Positions 40,494 to 49,968 of a stretch of DNA of 64,000 nt are shown in pieces. The notes below the pieces were generated by a model that saw only the letters and a program-made list of their open reading frames with translations, was not told where the DNA came from and did not search any database. This DNA is from an uncultured Elusimicrobiales bacterium. Lineage in GTDB: Bacteria; Elusimicrobiota; Elusimicrobia; Elusimicrobiales; Elusimicrobiaceae. Made by a program: the position numbers and the translations under genes. The stretch lies in NCBI GenBank assembly GCA_944324645.1, contig CALUXB010000001.1:186001-250000 (forward strand), read 5' to 3'. Positions within the stretch are counted from its first letter, which is position 1. Every line of letters starts with the position of its first letter.

Positions 40494-42224
40494 TTAAGAC
40501 TTCTCTTCTTCCACCGGCAGTTCCACCGGCAGTTTGCCCTGCGGTTTTATGTTGCCTAAAATAATATTCGCCGCTGTTTGCAATACATATTTATTTAACC
40601 CATAAGTAGCCAACACAGTATCGGCCTCTGGATAGCTGGGGATATCATAAGGGCTCATTGTAGAAATAAACACATTGCGCGGATATTCTTTAAACAAAGC
40701 GTTAATCGTATTTTTCTGATTGATATTTGTTTTGTCTGCCCATTGCAGACTGGTAACCACCAACAAGTCCGCTCCATCTGCGCATTCGCGCGCGCGGCGG
40801 GCGTCTATGGCGCGCGGTGTCAAAGCGGCGTTATAGCTGCGCACGTGCCAACCTTTTTCTAAAAACGGGCGGGAAAAGCTCATTAACTGGTCTGCAAAAC
40901 GTGAGGGGGCAAAAAATACTGCACATACGGTGGGGCTGGCCCCGCGTTGCACTTGCGGGTTAAAAGGAAGAAGCTGGGCTCGGTCCCGCACCAAGGTGAC
41001 GGCCTGGTCGCTAATTTTTTCCAGTTCGGCACGGTAAGCTTTGTCTATGGGGGCAGGTTCCGGCCGAGGGCCGTTTAAAAGGCCCAACTCTTTTTTTAGG
41101 TTAAAAATTTTGGAAGCAGCTTCTTCTACCCGTTCCCGGCCTGCGGCACTATTTTCTATTTGTTTATAAATGCGGTTAAAAGTAGTTTGCGGTTTGATAT
41201 AACGGCCCAACAGCACCCAATCCACTCCGGCGGCCAAGGAACGTACGGCACAGTCGGCAATGGTGCAAAATTGAGTGGCCGCTTTCATATCCAAGCTGTC
41301 GGTTACAATCAGCCCGTTAAAGCCCAGTTGGGTGCGCAAAAGGTCTTGCAGAATGGGGCGGGAGAAAGTGGCTATGTTTTTGTTGTCCAGTGCCGGGTAG
41401 AGAATGTGGCTGGTCATCACGCCCTGCGCGCCGTGTTCTATTGCTTGCTCAAAGGGGGCAATGTGCACTTGACGCAATTCTTTGTCGGAAGCTTTGACCA
41501 CCGGCACCTGGTAATGGGAATCTACGGAAGTATCTCCGTGGCCGGGGAAATGTTTTACTACGCTGATAATGCCGGCTGCTTTAAAGCCGTTCATTAAAGA
41601 AAGCCCCATTTTAGTTACATTTTCCGGATCAGAGCCAAAAGAACGTACGCCGATGATAGGATTGTGGGGATTGCTGTTAACGTCTAATACCGGGGAGAAA
41701 TTGACGTGCACCCCCGCGCGGCGCAGTTCCAAGCCGGCTAAGTAAGCAATAGAGGCCGCCCCTTCTTCATCATTGGCGGCTGTCAGCATCATATTGGTAG
41801 GCAAATAGTCAAAGCCTAATGTAATGGGGGTATATACGGTGCCGCCCTCGTAATCAATGGCAATTAAAAGCGGGATTTTGTGCGGGCTTTTTTGTGCCCA
41901 GCCTTGCAATTTATCTACCAGTTGCTTGGTTTGTTCCAGGGAATAATTGCCCCATTGGATAAGCACCCCGCCCACTTTGCCGCTTTCTATAACCGGGCGG
42001 AAAATTTCGGCGCTGTCTATATCGGCAAACACTACCAAGGTTTGTCCCAGTTTTTCTGCCAAAGACAAATCTTCAAACTGCACCGGGGGCTTGGTTTGTT
42101 GCGGCGGCGGCACGGCAGCAGCCTGCTGCGGCTGCGGCGTTTGCCCAGCTGGTGCTGTTTGCGCGGCACCGGGCAGCGTCAATGATAAGAAGAGCAAAGA
42201 AAACAGCAAATGTTTTTTAAGCAT
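40494..42224 (-). CDS. Glycoside hydrolase family 3, NagZ-like beta-N-acetylhexosaminidase
   Basis: 576 residues. Signal peptide (LLFSLLFLSLTLPGAAQ), a Pro/Gln-rich linker, then the GH3 TIM barrel: VRSFGSDPENVTKMG, VVKHFPGHGDTSVDSHYQVPVV with the His of the catalytic dyad typical of the hexosaminidase subgroup, and LIVTDSLDMKA with the nucleophilic Asp near residue 318. A C-terminal GH3 domain (DQAVTLVRDRAQLLPF...) makes it longer than the single-domain NagZ. It likely trims GlcNAc from peptidoglycan or other polysaccharides in the periplasm. It overlaps the phosphoesterase gene upstream by 8 nt. Confidence 0.88.
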   Translation of the reverse strand: MLKKHLLFSLLFLSLTLPGAAQTAPAGQTPQPQQAAAVPPPQQTKPPVQFEDLSLAEKLGQTLVVFADIDSAEIFRPVIESGKVGGVLIQWGNYSLEQTKQLVDKLQGWAQKSPHKIPLLIAIDYEGGTVYTPITLGFDYLPTNMMLTAANDEEGAASIAYLAGLELRRAGVHVNFSPVLDVNSNPHNPIIGVRSFGSDPENVTKMGLSLMNGFKAAGIISVVKHFPGHGDTSVDSHYQVPVVKASDKELRQVHIAPFEQAIEHGAQGVMTSHILYPALDNKNIATFSRPILQDLLRTQLGFNGLIVTDSLDMKAATQFCTIADCAVRSLAAGVDWVLLGRYIKPQTTFNRIYKQIENSAAGRERVEEAASKIFNLKKELGLLNGPRPEPAPIDKAYRAELEKISDQAVTLVRDRAQLLPFNPQVQRGASPTVCAVFFAPSRFADQLMSFSRPFLEKGWHVRSYNAALTPRAIDARRARECADGADLLVVTSLQWADKTNINQKNTINALFKEYPRNVFISTMSPYDIPSYPEADTVLATYGLNKYVLQTAANIILGNIKPQGKLPVELPVEEEKS

Positions 42225-43302
42225 AGCCTTTTATGTGCAGAATGGGAATTTCCGCCGGGGCCAAGAAGCGCAAAGGCACTCCCCAATAGAACATACCAGA
42301 GGTAACATAAATTTGGGATTTAGGCCCTGTTTGATATAACCCATACACATACGGATAAACCATTCTAACAAAAAAATTAAACGGAAATATTTGCCCGTTG
42401 TGCGTATGCCCGCTCAGCATAAGCGGGATATGGTGCTGGGCTGCGGTTAGGGTTAAAAGCGGCTGGTGGCTTAGCAGTATCCGGGCACGGGCTGGATTTG
42501 TTTGGCTGAGAAGTTGGTCTAGTTGCTCGGCACTTACGCGGGCGGTACGGATGTCTTTAAGGCCAATAAGCTGCAGCCCATTGGGCAGCGTGTGAATTTT
42601 ATTTTCCAAAAGTGTGATACCGGCCTGGCGGTAAAATTCCAATGAATTTTCATAGCCGGTGTAATATTCGTGGTTGCCCAGTACGCCAAATGTGCCGTAT
42701 TTGGTTTGTACATCCGCCAAGGCCTTTGCATAGACGGCGCGGTCGGCACCGTATTCAAACACATCGCCCAAAACCCAAATGGTGTCCGGGTTTTGCTCTT
42801 GCAGCCGGGCCAACGCTTTCTGCCAGCGCGGCAAAGAAACGCCAACGCCTAAGTGGCTGTCTGAAATAATCGCCGCCGTCATTTCCGGCGCGCCGGGGAT
42901 GAGCACATCAATATGTTTAATTTTCGGTTGTGCACAGCCGCCATATACTGCCAATATGGTGGTGCCAGCCATACAAATCAAACTGGCAGGCCCTAAAAAT
43001 GTTTTAGAGGGCAAGTGTAATAAAGCTCCTATTCCTTGCAAGAGGGCAAAAGCCAATACCCAAAAAAAGAGGAGGAAAACTAATCCCCCATAAGCATAGG
43101 CTAAAAAATATAAGACGCTCTCTGCGCTGCCATAATGGGTGCGTGTATAGGAGAGAGCCACGTGCATAAGCACGGTTAACGCCACAGGCAGAATCACGGC
43201 GGGCATTTTCCAGCCTAAAGAGGGAAACAAAAAATAAAACCATAAACCAATGGCAGATTGCATACAAAGCAAAATCAAACTGGCAAAAGCAAAGAAACTC
43301 AT
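42217..43302 (-). CDS. Membrane-anchored metallophosphoesterase (YkuE/YaeI-like)
   Basis: 361 residues. Four N-terminal membrane segments (residues ~1-125) precede a calcineurin-like domain: IISDSHLGVG, WVLGDVFEYGAD, FGVLGNHEYYTG, ILLSHQPLL and MLSGHTHNGQIFPFN, which supply the two-metal ligands. YaeI/YkuE-type enzymes act on phospholipid-like phosphates at the membrane; a lipid A precursor hydrolase such as LpxG is another possibility. Upstream ribosome site CAGGAGA. Followed by and overlapping the GH3 gene. Confidence 0.87.
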   Translation of the reverse strand: MSFFAFASLILLCMQSAIGLWFYFLFPSLGWKMPAVILPVALTVLMHVALSYTRTHYGSAESVLYFLAYAYGGLVFLLFFWVLAFALLQGIGALLHLPSKTFLGPASLICMAGTTILAVYGGCAQPKIKHIDVLIPGAPEMTAAIISDSHLGVGVSLPRWQKALARLQEQNPDTIWVLGDVFEYGADRAVYAKALADVQTKYGTFGVLGNHEYYTGYENSLEFYRQAGITLLENKIHTLPNGLQLIGLKDIRTARVSAEQLDQLLSQTNPARARILLSHQPLLTLTAAQHHIPLMLSGHTHNGQIFPFNFFVRMVYPYVYGLYQTGPKSQIYVTSGMFYWGVPLRFLAPAEIPILHIKGYA

Positions 43303-43430
43303 ACCAAATCTCCTGGACTGGTCTTAAAACATCGGCGTAAAAAGGATCTCTTCATATTTTAAAAAATTTCGCATAATAAGTATAATATATCTATACGCAT
43401 TAATATTATTATTACAGAGGAAATTCTATT

Positions 43431-44894
43431 ATGACAGTCAGAGTCAGATTTGCCCCGTCCCCTACGGGATTTCTACATATTGGGGGCGTGCGCACCGCAC
43501 TTTTTAACTATCTTTTTGCTAAGAAAAACAAAGGCACTTTTTTGCTGCGCATTGAAGATACTGACGAAGAACGCAGCACGCAGGCTTCTACGGACGCTAT
43601 TTTTGAAGGAATGCAGTGGATGAAACTTACCTGGGACGAAGGCCCTATGCCAGACGGTACTGACAAAGGCCCCGATGCCCCTTATTACCAAGCCATTCGC
43701 GCCGACCAGGGTATTTATAAAAAATATATTGACCAGCTTATTGCCGAAGGCAAAGCCTATAAATGCTATTGCACAGAAGAAGAGCTGGAAGCCAACCGCC
43801 AAAAATGTCTGGCCGAACACCGCCCGCCCAAATACAGCGGCAAATGCCGCCACCTGACGCCGCAGCAGCAACAGGAGCTGGAAGCGCAAGGCCGCAAATA
43901 TGTGATTCGTTTCCGTATGCCCGAAGAGGGGGACGTGGAATGGGACGATATGATTCGCGGGCACGTCAAATTTGCCAGCAAAGATTTGTATGACTTGGTT
44001 ATCCAAAAGACCAGTGGCTACCCCACCTATAACTTTGCCGTGGTGGTGGACGACCACCTGATGCGGATGACGCACGTTATCCGCGGAGACGACCATATTT
44101 CCAATACGCCTGCCCAAATCCAGATTTACCGCGCGCTGGGCTGGAAAGAACCTGTTTTTGCTCATTTGTCTATGATTCACGGGCCCGATGGGAAAAAACT
44201 TTCCAAACGCCACGGCGCAACCAATGTGGTGGAATTCCGCAATATGGGCTATTTGCCCGAAGCACTGAAAAATTATCTGGCGCTTTTGGGGTGGGCTACT
44301 TCAGACTCCCAACAGATTTTTGCCGAAGGGGAACTGGAAGAAAAGTTTGATATTTCCGGCTGTCAGCCCAGCCCGGCCGTAATGGACCCGGAAAAGCTAA
44401 ACTGGATGAACGGCGAATATATCCGTCAGACGCCAATTGCCAAATTGACTGATTATGCCTTGCCGTTTATTGAAAAAGCCGGCATAGACGTTAGCAAAGT
44501 GTCCCGCGCCCAGCTGGAAGGCATTGTGGGGCTGGAGCAAGAAAAATATAAACTGTTGACGGAAATACCGGATTTGATTCGCTTTTTCTTTGAAGAGCCT
44601 GTTTTTGAACAGGAAGCGTTGGATAAAGTATTTGCCAAACCCGAAGCCAAAGCCGTGCTGGAAGGTATGATTAAAACGTATGGGGAGTTGGCAGACTTTA
44701 CCGAAGGCCCGCTGGAAGCCGCCGCGCGCGGTTTTGCCAAGGCCAACGGATATAAAGCGGGGCAGGTGTTCCACCCGGTCCGCGTGGCGGTATCCGGCCG
44801 CACGCACGGGCCTACGCTGTTTAAAATGCTGGAGTATATGGGCAAAGATACCGTAGTGCAACGGCTGAAAAATGCGTTGCAATACTGCAAATAA
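43431..44894 (+). CDS. gltX: Glutamyl-tRNA synthetase
   Basis: 487 residues, standard length. Class I signatures: RFAPSPTGFLHIGGVRTALFN with HIGG in place of HIGH, and GKKLSKRHGATN as the KMSKS loop near residue 252. The zinc-region equivalent KCYCTEEELEANRQKC is present. It charges tRNA with glutamate; no glutaminyl-tRNA synthetase is seen in the window. Ribosome site GAGGAAA. The next gene starts 6 bases after the stop and may be cotranscribed. Confidence 0.96.
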   Translation: MTVRVRFAPSPTGFLHIGGVRTALFNYLFAKKNKGTFLLRIEDTDEERSTQASTDAIFEGMQWMKLTWDEGPMPDGTDKGPDAPYYQAIRADQGIYKKYIDQLIAEGKAYKCYCTEEELEANRQKCLAEHRPPKYSGKCRHLTPQQQQELEAQGRKYVIRFRMPEEGDVEWDDMIRGHVKFASKDLYDLVIQKTSGYPTYNFAVVVDDHLMRMTHVIRGDDHISNTPAQIQIYRALGWKEPVFAHLSMIHGPDGKKLSKRHGATNVVEFRNMGYLPEALKNYLALLGWATSDSQQIFAEGELEEKFDISGCQPSPAVMDPEKLNWMNGEYIRQTPIAKLTDYALPFIEKAGIDVSKVSRAQLEGIVGLEQEKYKLLTEIPDLIRFFFEEPVFEQEALDKVFAKPEAKAVLEGMIKTYGELADFTEGPLEAAARGFAKANGYKAGQVFHPVRVAVSGRTHGPTLFKMLEYMGKDTVVQRLKNALQYCK

Positions 44895-44900
44895 CAAATA

Positions 44901-46760
44901 ATGAAATATTGTCTCTTTGACGGCGGCGATGTGGTTGGACCTTTCACGGCGCAGCAGCTTTTGCTCCGGCCGGGGTTTGGTGCACACAGTTTAGTCTGCC
45001 CCGAAGAGCACAGCGACGAAGAAGCCTACTGGAAAGAAGCCCATTTTTACGAAGAATTTGGCTTTTCCTCCCAAGAAATGCCCGCGCGGGCAGTGCCGGA
45101 AGAATCCGAAAATATATCCCAAACTGCGCAGTTTTTAAAAGAGATGGATACGGTGATGTCGGAGCTATCCTCTTTGCCTACAGCCGGAAAAGAAACCGTT
45201 TTACCTGCTGCAGCACCTGAGCAGCCTGCAGAAAAAACAAAACCAACAGAAAAAAAAGAAAAAGATTCTTCCTCTTCCAAAAAGCAAACAGCGGCCCCAG
45301 CTCCGGCTGAGTCTGTCGCCCAACAATCCCCTGCTTCTGCACCGCGGCAAGCTGCCTCGGGGGAAGAACAGAGTCTCCTGGCTGAGCATTCGCAGACACA
45401 CGAAAAATCAAAAGAAAAAAAAGAGAAAGCGGAAGCAAAAATATCCTCTTTGTTGTTGCAGGCTTCAGAAGAAATGAAACGCCGCCGCGTAGGGAGAGAG
45501 GCTGTTTCCAAGGCGGAAGAACAAAAGAAAAAATCCGCTTCTGCCTTACAAACACCAGTTGAGCAAAAAATGCTGGATGAGGAGCCGGATCAAGTTTCGG
45601 TTATTGCTAAGGAGGAAACAGCGGCGGCAGATGCGCAAAAGAGCTCCGCTGCTCCAGCGGGGGTGGAATCACGCACAGTTTCCAGCCTTAGCCCAATAGA
45701 AGAGTATTTTAATACGATTAGAAGCGGGGATTTGGGCAATATTTTAGGAATTCCGGATCCAAAAGAAAACTCGGATATGAACTTGGTGCGTGCATTGGAA
45801 AGCCAGTTTGAAAAAACAGACCCGGGCCTGCATAAACCGTTGGAAGAAGACCCCTTTGATGAATTTACTCCTAAAGATAAAAAAGCGGAAACCACCCGCG
45901 AACTTTTAACCGAACTAACACAAAAAGTTGATAAAGAAACGGAAGAAAATTTAAGACGTTCTTTGCCGGATTTGAAAGAGGCGGAATCTTTGCCGCTGGC
46001 GGGCCAGAGCAGTGAACAAATGCCCGCGGAAGAAGATACCATTCCCCCCTCCGTGCAGGAAATGTTGGTGCCGGAACAGGAAGATGATCCAAACGACCGG
46101 ACTGTTAAAACCATTTTGGAAGGCAAATTAAAAGTAGATACGTTGCGCCAAGAAATTCCGGAACCTATAAAAGACGTCCCTGCGGAGGAGAGATTGCCAG
46201 CCCGTCCCGCAGATCAAGAGGAGGAGCAGCCCCGGTTGATTAAACATCGGCCAACGGGAATGATGAAGTTTGTATTTTTAGGGCTAGGCGTGATGGTGTT
46301 GTTAGCAGGAGCCTATTTGAACTGGACGTTTGACGATACTTCTTCTTCGCAAGCAGAAACGGAGCAAACCACTGCCGCAGCAGCCTCTGCCTCAGAAGAG
46401 CAGCCGGCCCCCGCTGAACCAGTGCCGGATGCGCGGCAGGCCATTCACGCTCAACCGTTGCAGCCTGTCCAAGACCCGTTGGAGCTGGCTAAAGAAATTG
46501 TGCAAAACTATCCGCTGGATAAAAACAGAGGAACCATAGAAGAGTATTTAAACCGTTTGTACAGCAAACAACTTCAGTCCGGCTATGCGGCCGTTTGGTC
46601 TGCAGAGCCGCTGCACCGGGATTCTTATGTGGTCAAATACCGCTTGGCTAAAACACGCAAAGAACCTATAGTGTATATCTTCCAAGTGGACGCCTCTAAA
46701 AAGAAATTGACCGGAGCTCTAAATAATATTACACTTGATTTAGTGGGAAAAATCAGATAA
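44901..46760 (+). CDS. Unknown membrane protein with GYF-like N-terminus
   Basis: 619 residues, not a recognised family. Residues 1-50 (YCLFDGGDVVGPFTAQQLLL ... YWKEAHFY) resemble a GYF_2-type peptide-binding domain. Residues ~70-445 are mostly disordered and charged: Lys/Glu/Ala/Pro-rich blocks with short predicted helices (IEEYFNTIRSGDLGNILGIP). One membrane helix is visible at about 453-472 (MMKFVFLGLGVMVLLAGAYL). The ~145-residue outer part ends in a compact domain (YAAVWSAEPLHRDSYVVKYR ... YIFQVDASKKKLTG). It lies between gltX and pilT, 18 bases ahead of pilT, so a role in pilus control is possible. Topology would be cytoplasmic N-terminus, periplasmic C-terminus. Function unknown. Confidence 0.65.
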   Translation: MKYCLFDGGDVVGPFTAQQLLLRPGFGAHSLVCPEEHSDEEAYWKEAHFYEEFGFSSQEMPARAVPEESENISQTAQFLKEMDTVMSELSSLPTAGKETVLPAAAPEQPAEKTKPTEKKEKDSSSSKKQTAAPAPAESVAQQSPASAPRQAASGEEQSLLAEHSQTHEKSKEKKEKAEAKISSLLLQASEEMKRRRVGREAVSKAEEQKKKSASALQTPVEQKMLDEEPDQVSVIAKEETAAADAQKSSAAPAGVESRTVSSLSPIEEYFNTIRSGDLGNILGIPDPKENSDMNLVRALESQFEKTDPGLHKPLEEDPFDEFTPKDKKAETTRELLTELTQKVDKETEENLRRSLPDLKEAESLPLAGQSSEQMPAEEDTIPPSVQEMLVPEQEDDPNDRTVKTILEGKLKVDTLRQEIPEPIKDVPAEERLPARPADQEEEQPRLIKHRPTGMMKFVFLGLGVMVLLAGAYLNWTFDDTSSSQAETEQTTAAAASASEEQPAPAEPVPDARQAIHAQPLQPVQDPLELAKEIVQNYPLDKNRGTIEEYLNRLYSKQLQSGYAAVWSAEPLHRDSYVVKYRLAKTRKEPIVYIFQVDASKKKLTGALNNITLDLVGKIR

Positions 46761-46778
46761 AACAGAGAGGGTTTGTTT

Positions 46779-47858
46779 ATGATATTGATGGATGATTTGT
46801 TTAAATTGATGAAGGCTAAAAATGCTTCCGATATCCATTTGACCGTAGGGGTGCCGCCCGTATTGCGTATTCAGGGCAAACTCTATGCCACCCAATTTGA
46901 AACGCTTACGCCTGAAACCTCGCAAGCGCTGATTTATTCCATTATGACCGATGAGCAAAAACAGCAGTTTGAAGAGAATTTGGAGTTGGATTTCTCTTTT
47001 GGTTTGAAAAGCCTGGGCCGCTTGCGTGTGAACGTTTATAAGCAAAAGGGTTGTGTGGGGGCCGCGTTGCGTTCTATTCCAAATGAATTTAAGTCCTTTG
47101 AAGAACTGGGGCTGCCGGCCGTAGTATATAATTTGATGAAGCTCAATAAAGGCTTGGTGCTGGTTACCGGGGCAACGGGGTCTGGTAAATCCACCTCTTT
47201 AGCCAGTATGATTAACTATTTAAATACCCACGAAAGCAACCATATTATCACGGTAGAAGACCCTATTGAGTTTGTGCATCCGCATAAACGCAGTATTGTG
47301 AACCAGCGCGAAGTGGGCTCTGACACAAAATCTTTCCAAGCCGCTTTGAAACATTTTCTGCGCGAAGACCCCGACATTATTCTGGTGGGGGAGTTGCGCG
47401 ATATTGAAACGATTGAAGCCTGCTTAACGCTGGCGGAAACCGGTCACTTGGTGTTTGCTACATTGCATACCAACGATGCTATCCAGTCTATCAACCGTAT
47501 TATAGACGTATTTCCAGCCAACCAGCAGCCGCAGGTGCGCACGCAGCTTTCTTTTGTGTTGGAGGCTATTATCTCCCAGCAGCTGTTGCAGGGGGTGGAC
47601 GGGAACCGCGTGATGGCGGCCGAGGTGCTGATTGCCAATTCTGCCGTGCGTAACTTAATCCGCGATGGAAAAGCCGAACAGATTATGAGTACGATGCAAA
47701 CCAATGCCAGTATGGGGATGATTACGATGAACCAGACATTGGGCGACTTGTATATCCAAAAGAAAATCACCTTTCAAGAAGCTATTATGCACTCGGGCGA
47801 CCCTTCCGGCTTAAAAGGCTATTTGCAACAAAAAACAGGGCAAACGCATTTTAAATAA
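46779..47858 (+). CDS. pilT: PilT-type twitching motility ATPase
   Basis: 359 residues from the ATG at 46779 (ribosome site AGAGAGGG). PilT/VirB11 family: N-terminal KNASDIHLTVGVPPVLRIQG, Walker A VTGATGSGKSTSLASM near residue 133, Asp box ITVEDPIEF, Walker B-region REDPDIILVGELRDIETIEA and His box TGHLVFATLHTNDA. The AIRNLIR-like motif that marks retraction ATPases is present as SAVRNLIRDGK. It would power pilus retraction, twitching and DNA uptake. The window's pilins are likely substrates of this machine. Confidence 0.95.
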   Translation: MILMDDLFKLMKAKNASDIHLTVGVPPVLRIQGKLYATQFETLTPETSQALIYSIMTDEQKQQFEENLELDFSFGLKSLGRLRVNVYKQKGCVGAALRSIPNEFKSFEELGLPAVVYNLMKLNKGLVLVTGATGSGKSTSLASMINYLNTHESNHIITVEDPIEFVHPHKRSIVNQREVGSDTKSFQAALKHFLREDPDIILVGELRDIETIEACLTLAETGHLVFATLHTNDAIQSINRIIDVFPANQQPQVRTQLSFVLEAIISQQLLQGVDGNRVMAAEVLIANSAVRNLIRDGKAEQIMSTMQTNASMGMITMNQTLGDLYIQKKITFQEAIMHSGDPSGLKGYLQQKTGQTHFK

Positions 47859-47880
47859 ACATCGGCTTTTAGGTGCTTGA

Positions 47881-47907
47881 AAGTCCCGCTTTTTGCGGGA
47901 CTTTTTT
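47881..47907 (+). terminator. Terminator after pilT
   Basis: AAGTCCCGC, TTTTT loop, GCGGGACTTTTTT. Confidence 0.9.
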
Positions 47908-47933
47908 ATGCAATAAAGGGCGAGGGGAGGAGC

Positions 47934-47981
47934 TTGACTTTTTTTTTTTGATAAATTTTGCCTATGAGTAAAATGGATCAA
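47934..47981 (+). repeat. Pilin start cassette, copy 4 (degenerate right arm)
   Basis: TTGACT (47934-47939), T11, left arm 47948-47960 intact, spacer CCTATGAG with ATG at 47964, right arm TAAAATGGATCAA (47969-47981) with three mismatches. The box spacing is only 12 nt, too short for a normal sigma-70 promoter, so this copy may be inactive or use another -35. Confidence 0.75.
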
Positions 47982-48518
47982 AAATCATTCTTTCTTCGTA
48001 AAAACGCCTCTAAAAGCAAGTTAGGCGGCTTTACGCTTATTGAGCTTTTGGTGGTGGTGTTGATTATTGGCATATTGGCCGCCATTGCCCTTCCACAATA
48101 TGAAAAAGCAGTAGGGCGCAGCAGAAGTGCAGAGGCACTTAGCAAATTGAAAACATTAGCCCAGGCTGCGGAGGTATATCGTTTAGAAACGGGTTCCTGG
48201 CCGACGGATTTTTCACAGCTCTCTATACAAATTCCGGGAAAAGAGATAGCAATCAATAAAATAAAAGGCGAATATTATTATTATACTCTGGTTAATGAGC
48301 GGGTAGATGTAACCAGTGTAGATGGACTTCGTCAGCCTTCTTTTTTATATATTTCCGATGTAGCCCAATACAATCCGCAGCCAGGCAAACATTATTACTG
48401 CTATTATGTGCTTCAAAATGACGGGAAGGATAACATTAGGGAAAACCTTTGCAGAATGTCGGCCAGCGGCGAAAAAGATACTACAAACAGCCCCAGCATT
48501 TGGTTTGCTATGGATTAA
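47964..48518 (+). CDS. Type IV pilin-like protein 4
   Basis: 184 residues, starting MSKMDQK from the cassette ATG; the changed residues mirror the mutated right arm. Leader KLGG|FTLIELLVVVLIIGILAAIALPQYEKAV with Glu5. The C-terminal part is Tyr-rich (EYYYYTLV, HYYCYYVL) and has two cysteines (YYCYY and NLCRM). It lies behind pilT and converges with uvrC, overlapping its stop by 4 bases. Confidence 0.88.
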   Translation: MSKMDQKSFFLRKNASKSKLGGFTLIELLVVVLIIGILAAIALPQYEKAVGRSRSAEALSKLKTLAQAAEVYRLETGSWPTDFSQLSIQIPGKEIAINKIKGEYYYYTLVNERVDVTSVDGLRQPSFLYISDVAQYNPQPGKHYYCYYVLQNDGKDNIRENLCRMSASGEKDTTNSPSIWFAMD

Positions 48519-49867
48519 GAAGCAGACGCAGTATCCGCCGGCAAATGCCCCGCATTGGAAATAGAGGCCTTGTCGCGCAGCTTGCGGTGATAGGTAACGG
48601 CAAAGCGGTGCACTTCGTCGCGTATTTCCATCAGCAGGCTTAAAGCGGGATCCCCCAGGGGTAGTTTAATGCTGTTTTCCTCTCCGGGCACATAAATACC
48701 TTCGTGCGTTTCCGCCAAGGAAATCATAGGAATATACAACCCCGCTTTTTCACACGCATTTAAGGCAGCCGTAATTTGGGCTTTGCCGCCGTCTAATAAA
48801 AACAAGTCCGGTTTTTGTGCTGGGTCGCGCTTAATTTGGCGCAGGCGGCGATAGACGCTTTCCTGCATCATCGTAAAGTCGCTGCCGCCGCTGGCGGGCA
48901 GCGGGGAGCGGATTTTAAAGCGGCGGTAATGTTCGTGGTTTTTCTCTCCGTTAATATAGCACACCATACAGCCTACGGCTTCGCGCCCAAAAAGATGGGA
49001 GTTGTCAAACGCTTCTATATGCGCCGGCAGCCGCGTTAAGCCCACAATGTGGGCCAGGCGTTTTAATTTGTCTGAATTGGCAATAGCCTGCGTGATTTTT
49101 TCGTCCTTGTATTGGCTGACAATGACGCGCTCGCGCATATGGTCCAGCGCGTGCAGAAAATTGCGGTACACGGCGGCTTTTTCATATTGCATAGCGTCGG
49201 AGCATTGTTTCATTTGTGCGGTAATTTTTTGGGAGATTTCTTGAAAATCCCCTTCCAAAAACAAGGCCATACGCTGTGCAATTTGGCGGTAATCTTCATA
49301 GGATATTTTGCCTGCGCACGGGGCCGGGCATAAACCGGTATGGAAATATAGACACGAATTTATCTTGCGCTCTTCCAGCTGTTTTTGGCGGGAGAAATTC
49401 CATTTGCAGGGCCGCAGCGGGGCGTATTTGCTTTTCCATAAAAAGCGTATTAAGCTGCGCACCATACTGGATTTGGGGTAAGGCCCAAAATATAAATCTT
49501 TGCCCGGCGTACGTTTGCGCACTACAGAGAGGCGGGGGAAATCTTCCGCCATAGAAAGTTTTAAAAAGGGGTAGCGTTTGTCGTCTTTCCCCAGCGAATT
49601 AAAGAAGGGCTGGTATTTTTTTATCAGCTTTTCTTCCAATACCAACGCGTCACGCTCGGAAGCGGTGGTCACATAATCAATTTTCCAAATCAGTGGCAGC
49701 AGGCTGGGCAGTTTCCAGCCGCGGGAATAGAGGTTGCTGTTTTGAAAATATTGCTTGACCCGGTCGGCAAGATTTTTAGCTTTCCCGACGTAAATGACCG
49801 TTCCCTCGCGGGAGCGCATAATATATACGCCGGGTTTTTTAGGCAGCAGTTCTATTCTGGGGTCCAT
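48515..49867 (-). CDS. uvrC: UvrC-like excinuclease subunit lacking the C-terminal HhH domain
   Basis: 450 residues versus ~600 for UvrC. Present: the GIY-YIG nuclease (KKPGVYIMRSREGTVIYVGK), a cysteine cluster region (NSCLYFHTGLCPAPCAGK), the UVR motif that binds UvrB (ITAQMKQCSDAMQYEKAAVY) and the RNase H-like second nuclease with IEAFDNSHLFG, FLLDGGKAQI and RDEVHRFAVTYHRK supplying the acidic/His residues. It stops right after this with KASISNAGHLPADTASAS, so the tandem helix-hairpin-helix DNA-binding domain is missing. The stop overlaps the pilin 4 stop by 4 nt. TAGAAT lies 5 nt before the ATG, a likely leaderless start. Confidence 0.9.
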   Translation of the reverse strand: MDPRIELLPKKPGVYIMRSREGTVIYVGKAKNLADRVKQYFQNSNLYSRGWKLPSLLPLIWKIDYVTTASERDALVLEEKLIKKYQPFFNSLGKDDKRYPFLKLSMAEDFPRLSVVRKRTPGKDLYFGPYPKSSMVRSLIRFLWKSKYAPLRPCKWNFSRQKQLEERKINSCLYFHTGLCPAPCAGKISYEDYRQIAQRMALFLEGDFQEISQKITAQMKQCSDAMQYEKAAVYRNFLHALDHMRERVIVSQYKDEKITQAIANSDKLKRLAHIVGLTRLPAHIEAFDNSHLFGREAVGCMVCYINGEKNHEHYRRFKIRSPLPASGGSDFTMMQESVYRRLRQIKRDPAQKPDLFLLDGGKAQITAALNACEKAGLYIPMISLAETHEGIYVPGEENSIKLPLGDPALSLLMEIRDEVHRFAVTYHRKLRDKASISNAGHLPADTASAS

Positions 49868-49968
49868 ACTTTATTCTAACATTTAATTCTGCTGGACCCA
49901 ATGCGCATAAAAAGATTTACTGTAAGCAGCGACGGGGCTATCCCCTCGTGCGCGCCCGGCGGGAAAAT

